Source of the DNA: Caulobacteraceae bacterium
GTDB taxonomy: Bacteria > Pseudomonadota > Alphaproteobacteria > Caulobacterales > Caulobacteraceae
Assembly: GCA_025450315.1 (NCBI GenBank)
Contig: JANWHQ010000059.1
Location: 1 to 41,376 of the forward strand
Direction: 5' to 3'
DNA length: 41,376 nucleotides
The notes beneath the pieces are model-generated. The model was not told the origin of the DNA. It ran no database searches and saw only the letters and a list, made by a program, of their open reading frames with translations. Below are positions 17,080 through 24,454 of this stretch, piece by piece; position 1 is the first letter of the stretch, and each line of letters begins with the position of its first letter. A program made the translations under genes and the position numbers.

Positions 17080-17997
17080 ATGACCATGCCCGCCCACATC
17101 GGCCTGATCGGCTTCGGCGAGGTCGGCCGCATCTTCGCGCGCGACCTGAAGGCCCTGGGCGTGGGCCGGATCACCGCCTTCGATCTCCTGTTCGCCGACC
17201 CGGCCAGCCTGCCCGGCCGCAGCGCCGTCGAGGGCCGGATCGAGGCCTGCCCGTCCGCCGCCGAGGCCGTGGCCGGCGCCGATCTGGTGATCAGCGCGGT
17301 GACGGCCGCCCAGACCCTGACGGCGGCCGGCTCGACGCTCGGCGCCCTGAAGCCGGGAGCCTTCCTGCTCGACGTCAATTCCGCCTCGCCCCGCGTCAAG
17401 CGCAGCGCCAGCGACCAGGTGAACGGCGCCGGCGGACGCTACGTCGAGGCCGCGGTGATGAGTTCGGTCCCGCCCAAGGGGCTGAAGACGCCGATGCTGC
17501 TGGGCGGCGTCCACGCCGAGGCGTTCGTGGAGGCCACGCGGGACTTGGGGCTGGACGCCAAGGTCTTCTCGGAGGAGGTCGGCCCGGCCTCGGCCACCAA
17601 GATGTGCCGCAGCGTGATGATCAAGGGCGTGGAGGCGCTCCTGGCCGAATGCCTGCTGTCGGCCTGCCACTATGGGGTGGAGAAGACGGTGCTGGGCTCG
17701 TTGGGCGACTTGCTTCCCAATCCCGACTGGGAGAAGCACGCCCGCTACATGATCTCCCGCTCGCTGCTGCACGGCAAACGCCGCGCCGAAGAGATGCGCG
17801 AGGTGGCCCGCACCGTCGAGGACGCCGGCCTGGATCCCTGGATGAGCTCCGCGGCCGCCCGTCGCCAGGACTGGGCCTGGCTGCGCGCGCAGGAGCTGGC
17901 CCCCGGCGAGGTCGAGGAGCCGGACCTCTACCGCCTTCTGGACGCCGTGCGCCGGGCGATGGCCGCGGAGGACGGGATCGGCGCGGCGGCGGAGTAG
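17080..17997 (+). CDS. NAD-binding 6-phosphogluconate-dehydrogenase-like protein with DUF1932
   Basis: The 305-residue protein has an N-terminal beta-hydroxyacid dehydrogenase Rossmann domain (HIGLIGFGEVGRIFARDL, about 6-23; LLDVNSASP near 97-105). A DUF1932-type C-terminal helical domain follows, starting near GPASATKMCRSVMIKGVEALLAECL, where Lys174 is the likely catalytic lysine. Such proteins oxidise or reduce small hydroxy acids and often accompany RraA-type aldolases in aromatic-degradation clusters. ATG at 17080 follows GCAGGAGG. The stop is 4 bp from that of the convergent SMP-30-like gene. Substrate unknown. Confidence 0.88.
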   Translation: MTMPAHIGLIGFGEVGRIFARDLKALGVGRITAFDLLFADPASLPGRSAVEGRIEACPSAAEAVAGADLVISAVTAAQTLTAAGSTLGALKPGAFLLDVNSASPRVKRSASDQVNGAGGRYVEAAVMSSVPPKGLKTPMLLGGVHAEAFVEATRDLGLDAKVFSEEVGPASATKMCRSVMIKGVEALLAECLLSACHYGVEKTVLGSLGDLLPNPDWEKHARYMISRSLLHGKRRAEEMREVARTVEDAGLDPWMSSAAARRQDWAWLRAQELAPGEVEEPDLYRLLDAVRRAMAAEDGIGAAAE

Positions 17998-18001
17998 GCC
18001 G

Positions 18002-19078
18002 CTACTTCGCCCGGCCCAGATAGCCCTGCGCCAGGGTCGGGATCGCGATCAGCTGGTTGCGGGCGGCGGGCGAGCCCCATCCGCCGTAGAAGACGATGCC
18101 GTAGAGCGTCTTCTTGTCCTTGCCGCCGAAGGCGACGCCGTGGATGCCGGCGGGCCCCGAGATGGAGCCGAGGTAGTCGCCCGAGGGCGAAAAGACATCG
18201 ACCGCCGCGCCGGTCGCCACATAGAGCCGGCCTCGGGAATCCACCGTCGAGCCGTCGGCGGTGCGCCCGGTGTGCAGCCTGGCGAACTTGCGCTGGCCCA
18301 TCAGCGAGCCGTCGGGCTGCACGTCGAAGGCGTAGACGTCGAGCCCAGAGCCCACATAGAGCGTCTTCTCGTCGGGGCTGAGGATGATGCCGTTGGCCTG
18401 GCCGACGTCATGGCCGTATTCGGTCACCTTGCCGTCCGGGTTCGCATAGAACAGTCCGCCGCCCGAGATGGCGATGTAGACCCCGCCCTTGGCGTCGGCC
18501 GACAGGTCGTTGATCACCCCGCCCACGCATTCCAGCGGCTGGCCGTCGAAGGCGCTGGCCAGGAGCTTGCGGCGGGGCTCGAGCTGGACGATGGCCTCGG
18601 GCAGGCCGCGCTCGGCCACGAACAGCGCCCCGCTCTTGCTGCGCGACACGGCGCCGGCGGTGTTGGCTTGGTAGAGCACCTTGCCGCGGCCGGTCTGGGG
18701 ATAGATGCGCAGCACGTTGCCGGCGTCGTTGTCGCCGACCAGGATCGTCCCCCCCGCGTCGGCGATCGGCCCGTCGACGTTGTTGCCCTCCCAGGCCCAG
18801 ACCGTCTTCCAGCTCTGGCCGGCGGCGATCACGCCGGGGATGGCGGTCGAGGGCGGCGGGAAGTCGAGCTTGGGCGGCTCGATCATCTTGGAGATGGGGA
18901 TGCCGAACGGCTTCGGAGGCGTCTTGCAGGCCGAGAGCAGCTTGGCGTAGCCGGGATTCTGCCAGGTCTGCCGGCCGTGGCCGCGGTCCAGCTGCGAGGG
19001 CAGGCTCTGGGCCGCCGCCGCCCCGGAGAGGACGAGGCTCAGCGCCGCGGCGGCGAGGGCGGTCTTCGAGAACGGCAC
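18002..19078 (-). CDS. Exported SMP-30/gluconolactonase-like beta-propeller protein
   Basis: The product of about 358 residues has a signal peptide (VPFSKTALAAAALSLVLSGAAAAQ) and an SMP-30/strictosidine-synthase-like six-bladed propeller. Repeated strand patterns show it: DGPIADAGGTILVGDNDAGNVLRI, INDLSADAKGGVYIAI, PNGI-like QANGIILSPDEKTLYVG, and STVDSRGRLYVAT. Family members are lactonases using one divalent metal ion. I chose GTG at 19078, 5 bases after GGGAGG; GTG at 19084 would sit inside that ribosome site. It starts 16 bp after the DUF8021-like gene, so the two form an operon of periplasmic proteins. Confidence 0.82.
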   Translation of the reverse strand: MPFSKTALAAAALSLVLSGAAAAQSLPSQLDRGHGRQTWQNPGYAKLLSACKTPPKPFGIPISKMIEPPKLDFPPPSTAIPGVIAAGQSWKTVWAWEGNNVDGPIADAGGTILVGDNDAGNVLRIYPQTGRGKVLYQANTAGAVSRSKSGALFVAERGLPEAIVQLEPRRKLLASAFDGQPLECVGGVINDLSADAKGGVYIAISGGGLFYANPDGKVTEYGHDVGQANGIILSPDEKTLYVGSGLDVYAFDVQPDGSLMGQRKFARLHTGRTADGSTVDSRGRLYVATGAAVDVFSPSGDYLGSISGPAGIHGVAFGGKDKKTLYGIVFYGGWGSPAARNQLIAIPTLAQGYLGRAK

Positions 19079-19094
19079 ATCCACCTCCCGGGGC

Positions 19095-20003
19095 TCAGGG
19101 CCGCGTGGCCGGCGGCGGGCCCATCCGCACGATGCCGCCGTTGTCGTCGGCCTGGGGCGAGGGGTTGGACGTCAGGTTCACGCTGAGGGTGTGCACGGCG
19201 TGGATCTTGCCGTCGACGTAGCGGAAGGTGTGGGAGTCGGGCATGCCGGTCCTGGAGTCGCCGAAGCGGCAGAACACGTTGATGACCCCCTTCTCGTCGT
19301 CGATCAGGTAGTCGCGGTTGACGATGTACAGCACCCCGGCCGGAATTCCGACGTTGCAGGAGGCGTTCGGATCGCCGGTGCGGTTGGTGTAGGCCCCGCC
19401 CTCCAGGCGCGCGCAGGGCGTGCCCCAGGGCACCTCGGTGAACTTGTCGTTGAACGAGGTCAGATAGGCGTCCGCGCCCCGCATCATCTCGGCCGGCGCG
19501 GTCCTCTGCCCCTCGGGCACGTCGCCCCAGTCTTCCTTGGTGGAGTACTTCAGATAGGCGTTGGCGTTGAACAGCCAGTCGCCCTTGTGGGTCACCAGGC
19601 TGTCGACCCGGATGATCTTGCCGCCGTTCAGATAGAGGCGGGTGCCGATGACATAAGGGGTCGCGCCCTCGGTGACGATGATCTGGGTGAAGGTCTTGCA
19701 GCGCTTGGGATCGTGGAAGCTGATGGCGTTGGCGACCGGCAGCCTGGTGTTCCACAGCCCCGCGCCCCGATCCACCGTGGCCATGTTCTGCAGGAAGTGG
19801 GCCTTGGGATCGAGCGGCAGGCCGGAGATGTCGCCGCGGCGCTGGGCCTCCACATAGGCGTCGGTCGCCGCGTGAAGCTCGGCGCGGGTGCAGGTGGGCC
19901 TGTCGGCCAGCGGTGCGAACGGGCTGGGCCCCGGCGCCGGTTGGGCCGCGGCGGACCCCGCGAGAGCGAGCAGAGCGCCCACGAGCAGCGTCGTCTTGAT
20001 CAT
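19095..20003 (-). CDS. Exported DUF8021-like protein
   Basis: The 302-residue secreted protein begins MIKTTLLVGALLALAGSAAAQ (cleavage near residue 21) and has four to five cysteines (TCTRAELH, RCKTFTQ, PCARLEGG, SCNVGIP, VFCRFG). The segment LHAATDAYVEAQRRGDIS and the following strands suggest a tandem NTF2-like fold as in DUF8021 proteins, which are secreted and known mostly from fungi and some bacteria. No catalytic function is established to my knowledge. ATG at 20003 follows AGGGGGAAATGCC and is chosen over a frame extension of 65 codons without signal peptide. It is the first gene of the unit with the SMP-30-like gene. Confidence 0.7.
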   Translation of the reverse strand: MIKTTLLVGALLALAGSAAAQPAPGPSPFAPLADRPTCTRAELHAATDAYVEAQRRGDISGLPLDPKAHFLQNMATVDRGAGLWNTRLPVANAISFHDPKRCKTFTQIIVTEGATPYVIGTRLYLNGGKIIRVDSLVTHKGDWLFNANAYLKYSTKEDWGDVPEGQRTAPAEMMRGADAYLTSFNDKFTEVPWGTPCARLEGGAYTNRTGDPNASCNVGIPAGVLYIVNRDYLIDDEKGVINVFCRFGDSRTGMPDSHTFRYVDGKIHAVHTLSVNLTSNPSPQADDNGGIVRMGPPPATRP

Positions 20004-20100
20004 GGCATTTCCCCCTGCCGTGTTGGTTGCCGAGACACGAGCACACGACGGACTCGACTTCAACCGGGCGAGCGGTGGCGGAGGCTCCATGCGATCGCCG

Positions 20101-20562
20101 TCAATTGGTCCCGTGAACGCGGCGCGCCTTGGCCACGGCGGCGTCAAGGGCTTGCAGGAATCGCGAGCGATCGGCCGGCGCGAAGGCGCGCGGACCACCG
20201 GTGATCTCGCCCATCGACCTCAAGTGCTCGCCGATGGCGCGCGAGGCCAAGGCGGCGCCGATGTTGTCGGAGGTGAACACCCGCCCCGTGGGATGCAGCG
20301 CCTGGGCGCCGGAGGCCAGCGCCCGCTGGGCCAAGGGGATGTCGGCGGTGATCACGATGTCGCCGGGCCCGGCGCGCTCGGCGATCCAGTCGTCCGCCAC
20401 GTCAGGACCCTCGTCGACCACAACGATCTGGATCCTCGGATCGGCGGGCGTGCGGATCCAGCTGTTGCAGACCACGAACACCTGAAGGCCGTGGCGGCCG
20501 GCGACCCGGTAGACCTCGTCCTTCACGGGGCAGGCGTCGGCGTCGATGTAGAGCACCGTCAT
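20101..20562 (-). CDS. UPF0178 (YaiI/YqxD) family protein
   Basis: The 153 residues match the UPF0178 family, a PIN-like/NYN-like presumed nuclease fold. The N-terminus MTVLYIDADACPVKDEVYRVA, the VDEGPDVADDWIAERAGPGDIVITADIPLA core and the RVFTSDNIGAALASRA segment are all diagnostic. Conserved aspartates (DADACP, DEGPD, TAD) would bind a metal. The biological role is not established. ATG at 20562 is chosen because the family starts here; the upstream extension overlaps the divergent protease region. Confidence 0.92.
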   Translation of the reverse strand: MTVLYIDADACPVKDEVYRVAGRHGLQVFVVCNSWIRTPADPRIQIVVVDEGPDVADDWIAERAGPGDIVITADIPLAQRALASGAQALHPTGRVFTSDNIGAALASRAIGEHLRSMGEITGGPRAFAPADRSRFLQALDAAVAKARRVHGTN

Positions 20563-20681
20563 CGGGGGCGTTCCTGGCCAGGACGAGGCTGGCGAAGCTG
20601 AGGACAATGACCGGCGCCGCCGCTGTTCCGGCGCCGGCGAACCGCTCATACTGGCGCGCGTGTCTCAAGGCGAGGCGGGGG

Positions 20682-21692
20682 ATGACCGAACGAATTCGCA
20701 TGGCGGCGGCGGCGATCATCGTGCTTTTCGCCGCGATCCAGGCCCCGCCGGCGGCGGCCGAGCCGGCCGCTCCGCCACGGGCCGAAGTCCCGATCCGCCA
20801 GGTGGTGTTGAGCGACGGGATGCGGCGCTACGCCGTGCCGGTCGGCGTCGGGGGGACGGTCATCGAGGCCGGACTGGACTCGGGCTCCACGGGGCTGCGA
20901 CTGATCGGGCCGACGGTCCCGGGCGTGCGCGCCTCCGGCCGGCGCACCAGCTACAGCTATGCCTCCGGCACGCGGCTGGACGGGGTCATGGCGGACGCCG
21001 AACTCGCCATCGGCGGGGTCATGGGCGAGGCGCCCGTCCAGCTGGTGACGGGAACCGGCTGCGTCGCCGAGAAGCCGCACTGCCCGGCCAGCTTCATTCC
21101 CTTCGGCAGGTTCGGCGTCCAGGGCGACGGACTTCCGGGCGAGGGCTTCAAGGCGATCTTGGGGATCGACATGGCCTCGGCCGAGGTCCCCAACCCGCTG
21201 CCGAAGCTGGGGGTGCGGCGCTGGATCATCGAGCTGCCGCGTCCCGGCGACACCGAGCCCGGACGGCTGATCCTCGATCCCACCGACCAGGAACTGGCCG
21301 GCTTCGTGCTGCTGCACCTGGCGGCCCAGCCAGGGCCCGGCGGAGGGCCGCACGATGCGATCGAGACCTGCCTGGTCGATCGCCAGACCCGGGAGTCGAT
21401 CTGCGGGGCCGGCATCCTCGACACCGGCGCGCCCGGCATAAGGGTGGTCACCGCCCGGCCGAAGCGGCCCTGGCCGAACGGGACGCCGGGCGCCATCGCC
21501 TTCTACGATCACGGTCAGGCCCGCACCTCGCTCGACTTCACGGTGGGTTTGAGGGCCGAGGCTTCGCGTCTGACCACCGAAGCGCACGACGTCAGGATCC
21601 CCCGGCTGTTCCTCGGACTGACGCCCTACTTCGGCTACGCCGTGCTCTACGATCCGGGCGCGGGCGTGATCGGCCTGAAGCCGCGGGGATGA
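20682..21692 (+). CDS. Exported pepsin-like (A1-type) aspartic protease
   Basis: The 336-residue product has a signal peptide (about 1-26) and two catalytic aspartate motifs: AGLDSGSTGLRL (Asp66) and GILDTGAPGIRV (Asp247). Other pepsin landmarks are in order. YSYASGTRLDGVMADAELAIGG resembles the flap strand, KAILGIDM the GILG motif, and YAVLYDPGAGVIGLKP the C-terminal strand of pepsins. Four cysteines (127, 134, 230, 241) could form two disulfides. Both lobes are in one chain, as in eukaryotic pepsins and the few bacterial homologues, not a retropepsin dimer. ATG at 20682 after GAGGCGGGGG. The cytochrome gene follows by 30 bp, so the two are likely cotranscribed. Periplasmic location is inferred. 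Confidence 0.82.
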   Translation: MTERIRMAAAAIIVLFAAIQAPPAAAEPAAPPRAEVPIRQVVLSDGMRRYAVPVGVGGTVIEAGLDSGSTGLRLIGPTVPGVRASGRRTSYSYASGTRLDGVMADAELAIGGVMGEAPVQLVTGTGCVAEKPHCPASFIPFGRFGVQGDGLPGEGFKAILGIDMASAEVPNPLPKLGVRRWIIELPRPGDTEPGRLILDPTDQELAGFVLLHLAAQPGPGGGPHDAIETCLVDRQTRESICGAGILDTGAPGIRVVTARPKRPWPNGTPGAIAFYDHGQARTSLDFTVGLRAEASRLTTEAHDVRIPRLFLGLTPYFGYAVLYDPGAGVIGLKPRG

Positions 21693-21722
21693 GTTTGCGC
21701 CGCCAGGAGATATAGTCGGCCC

Positions 21723-23240
21723 ATGTCGGGAGGGGGTTTCGGCCGGGCGCAGGCCTGGCTCGTGGCGGGACTGGTCGCGGCGGCCGTATCGGCCGGCGGC
21801 GGGCTGGCGCTGAGCGCCGGCGCGCCGCAGCGGTGGTGGACGCCCGGCGAGGGACGCGTCTTCCCGGCCCGGCTCGACTACGACGATCCCTCGGGCAAGC
21901 TGCGACTGTTGCTGGACGGCGGGCCGATGGACACCCGCGGCCATCCGTTCTTCGAGGCCCTGGGGACCAACGGCCGGGCCTGCGTCACCTGTCACCAGCC
22001 GGCGGACGGCATGAGCCTCTCGGCGGCCTCGGCCCAGCGGCGCTGGCGGGAGACCGGCGGCAAGGATCCGCTGTTCGCCGCCATCGACGGCTCCAACTGC
22101 CCCGACCTGCCCCAGGGCGAGCGCGCCTCACATTCCCTGCTGCTGGACAAGGGCCTGTTCCGCATCGCCCGGCCCTGGCCGCCGCGCGACCTGAACGGAC
22201 GGCCGATCCGCCCGGACTTCGACATCGAGGTCGTGCGCGATCCGACCGGCTGCAACCTCAGCGCCCGCTGGGGGCTGCATGGCGCCTCCCCGGCCGTGTC
22301 GGTGTTCCGCCGGCCGCGGCCCGTGGCCAACTTCAAATACATCCTGGCCACCGGCTTCGAGATGGATCCCAAGGCGGGACTGCCGCTGCCCATCGATCCG
22401 GAGACCGGCAAGCTCTCCAGCCACAACCTGATGGCCGACGGGCGGGCCCTGAGCCTCGCCGCCCAGATGCGTGAGGCCGGCCAGACCCACCTGCAGATGA
22501 TCCGCCGGCTCACGCCCCAGGAAATCGGCCGCATCGTCGACTTCGAGCAGCGGATCTACGCGGCCCAGCAGAGCGACAGCCAGGGCGGCGAGCTCGATGC
22601 GGCCGGCGCCGAGGGCGGCCCAGGCAAGCTGAAGGCCTCCGAGCCCGGCCGGCTGGGCAGCCAGGGCGTGGCGGTCTGGAGCGAGTATTCGCCGTGGGAG
22701 ACTCCCAAGGACGATCCCACGCTCACACCGGCCGAACGGGCCTTCCGCGCCTCGGTGGCTCGCGGCGCCAGGTTGTTCCGCGAGCGCACCTTCCTGATCA
22801 GCGACAGCGCCGGGGTGAACTCGCCGATGGGCTTCGGCAATCCGGTGCGCAATTCCTGCGTCTTCTGCCACAACATGAGCCAGATGGGCATGGACGTGGC
22901 GCCCGGTCAGGTGGACCTCGGGACCACCAACCTGCCCTTCGCCGATCCGCAGCCGGACCTGCCGCTGTTCCGGATCACCTGCCGTGGACCGCCGCATCCG
23001 CATTATGGCCCGGTGATCTTCACCCACGACCCGGGCTATGCCCTCACCACCGGCCGGTGCGCGGACGTGGGCCGCATCACCCTGCAGTCGCTGCGGGGCC
23101 TGGCGGCGCGCGCGCCCTATTTCTCCAACGGCTCGGCCAAGGACCTCCGGGCGGTGATCGACTACTACGACCGCCGCTACAACATCGGCTACACCGAGCA
23201 GGAGAAGCAGGACCTGGTGAACCTAATGCGGGCGCTGTGA
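21723..23240 (+). CDS. Di-haem cytochrome c, peroxidase/MauG-like
   Basis: The 505-residue protein has an N-terminal signal or anchor segment (about 11-32) and two haem c attachment motifs, CVTCH (87-91) and CVFCH (379-383). The wide spacing and the final FSNGSAKDLRAVIDYYDRRYNIGYTEQEKQDLVNLMRAL ending are typical of cytochrome c peroxidase/MauG-related periplasmic proteins, in which that region precedes the C-terminus. It could reduce peroxide or oxidise an aromatic or protein substrate. ATG at 21723 follows AGGAG. The stop overlaps the GTG of the next gene (GTGA), showing translational coupling with the OmpA-like protein. Confidence 0.87.
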   Translation: MSGGGFGRAQAWLVAGLVAAAVSAGGGLALSAGAPQRWWTPGEGRVFPARLDYDDPSGKLRLLLDGGPMDTRGHPFFEALGTNGRACVTCHQPADGMSLSAASAQRRWRETGGKDPLFAAIDGSNCPDLPQGERASHSLLLDKGLFRIARPWPPRDLNGRPIRPDFDIEVVRDPTGCNLSARWGLHGASPAVSVFRRPRPVANFKYILATGFEMDPKAGLPLPIDPETGKLSSHNLMADGRALSLAAQMREAGQTHLQMIRRLTPQEIGRIVDFEQRIYAAQQSDSQGGELDAAGAEGGPGKLKASEPGRLGSQGVAVWSEYSPWETPKDDPTLTPAERAFRASVARGARLFRERTFLISDSAGVNSPMGFGNPVRNSCVFCHNMSQMGMDVAPGQVDLGTTNLPFADPQPDLPLFRITCRGPPHPHYGPVIFTHDPGYALTTGRCADVGRITLQSLRGLAARAPYFSNGSAKDLRAVIDYYDRRYNIGYTEQEKQDLVNLMRAL

Positions 23241-24013
23241 AGGCCGCGGGCCTGCTCCTGCTGCTGGCCGCCGCGCCGGCCGCCGCCGCCCCGGCGGCGC
23301 AGGTGCGGTTCGTCGCCTGCCCGGTCTACCGCGACACCGATGCGGGCAAGAAGTCCGGCTGCTGGCTGGCCGACAGCCCCGAGGACGGCCGCCGCTACGA
23401 CATCACCCCCTCGCCCACCAAGCCCGACTGGAACTACGCGGTGCTGGTGGAAGGCCGGCCGGCCCCGGACCAGGCCGACGTCTGCGGCGGGAGGGTGCTG
23501 GACCCCGCGCGGGTCTCGATCCTGACCGCCATCCGCTGCACCCGCGCCATGCTGCCGGCCGAGGGCTATCCGGGGCGAAGGTTCGTGCTGCCCGAGCGCA
23601 ACGTGCGGCCGCTCTACGAGCCCAGGAAACCGTTCCCCCAGCCCTTCACCCGGCGGACCTTCGAGGTCCCCTTCGAGTTCGGCCGCAGCTTCGTGGTCTA
23701 CCAGCTGTCCGACTATCTGCTGGACCAGGCCGTCGCCTACGCCCTGGCCGCCCACGCCCGGCGCGTGGAGATCACCGGCTGGGCCGCGACCACGCCCGAG
23801 GTGGTGTCCGGCCGCACTCTCGCAGAGGCCGCCAGCGTGGCGCGGGACCGGGCCGAGGTGGCCGCCCGGTGGATGAAGAGCCTGGGCGTGCCGGAAAGCC
23901 GGCTCGTAGTGCGCTGGCGCACCGGCGCTCAGCCGATCGACATGCGCGGCGCCGACGGCCTGTCGGCGCCCTCCCGCCGCCGGGTCGACATCCGCGTCAC
24001 GCCGGGGCCCTGA
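23237..24013 (+). CDS. Exported OmpA-family C-terminal domain protein
   Basis: The 258-residue product starts at GTG 23237, overlapping the cytochrome stop by four bases, with signal peptide VKAAGLLLLLAAAPAAAAPAA. A cysteine-containing N-terminal region (CPVY, GCWLAD, DVCGG, IRCTRA) precedes an OmpA-like peptidoglycan-binding domain (about 137-258). That domain shows FEVPFEFGRSFVVYQLSDYLLDQAVAYALA, RRVEITGWAATT and the helix VARDRAEVAARWMKSLGVPESRLVVRW with final RRRVDIRVTP. The usual ND of NRRVEI is SRRRVDI here. It may anchor the cytochrome or protease near the cell wall; that is inference. Confidence 0.85.
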   Translation: MKAAGLLLLLAAAPAAAAPAAQVRFVACPVYRDTDAGKKSGCWLADSPEDGRRYDITPSPTKPDWNYAVLVEGRPAPDQADVCGGRVLDPARVSILTAIRCTRAMLPAEGYPGRRFVLPERNVRPLYEPRKPFPQPFTRRTFEVPFEFGRSFVVYQLSDYLLDQAVAYALAAHARRVEITGWAATTPEVVSGRTLAEAASVARDRAEVAARWMKSLGVPESRLVVRWRTGAQPIDMRGADGLSAPSRRRVDIRVTPGP

Positions 24014-24075
24014 GCGGGACACGAGACGCTGCGGGTCGGCGGCCATCGAGACGCCGGCGCAGGCGCGCTCCGAAC

Positions 24076-24411
24076 TCATGGAGGATTGTCGGCGCCCGGT
24101 GGGTTGCTGGGATCGCGCTGGCCGCCGTCCGAGGTCGATCCCTCGTTCAAGCGGCGCAGCATCCTGGATGTGTGGAACTGCTGCTCGTCCTTCAGCTGGG
24201 ACCACTGTCCGCGCGTGTAGCAGATGTGCCTGGTGAAGCGGCTGCCGACGATCGGGCGGTCGGCGCAGAGCACCTCGTTTGGATCGCCGCCGTTGTTGAT
24301 GATGTCCATCCGGGTATCGTCGAACTTGATCGCGTGATGGCTCTGCACGGTGACGCCCGCGACGACCGGCGCCAGGACCGAGATCGCGGCTGCGAAGATG
24401 AGTGGCGTCAT
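24076..24411 (-). CDS. Small secreted protein with GSRF/cysteine motif
   Basis: The 111-residue product has a signal peptide (about 1-19) and a conserved module at 49-70: Cys49, GSRF (56-59), Arg, Cys64, TR, Trp70. The same module, with identical Cys-Cys (15) and Cys-Trp (6) spacing, ends the M56 protease encoded just upstream. The C-terminus is Pro/Gly/Asp-rich and disordered. ATG at 24411 after GGAGGACGACC, 43 bp downstream of the protease stop, so it is the third gene of the BlaI operon. Function unknown; it might be an inhibitor, substrate or ligand partner of the protease (inference). Confidence 0.75.
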   Translation of the reverse strand: MTPLIFAAAISVLAPVVAGVTVQSHHAIKFDDTRMDIINNGGDPNEVLCADRPIVGSRFTRHICYTRGQWSQLKDEQQFHTSRMLRRLNEGSTSDGGQRDPSNPPGADNPP

Positions 24412-24454
24412 GGTCGTCCTCCGTGGGCGATGAACGGGCGGCGCCGACCGGGCG

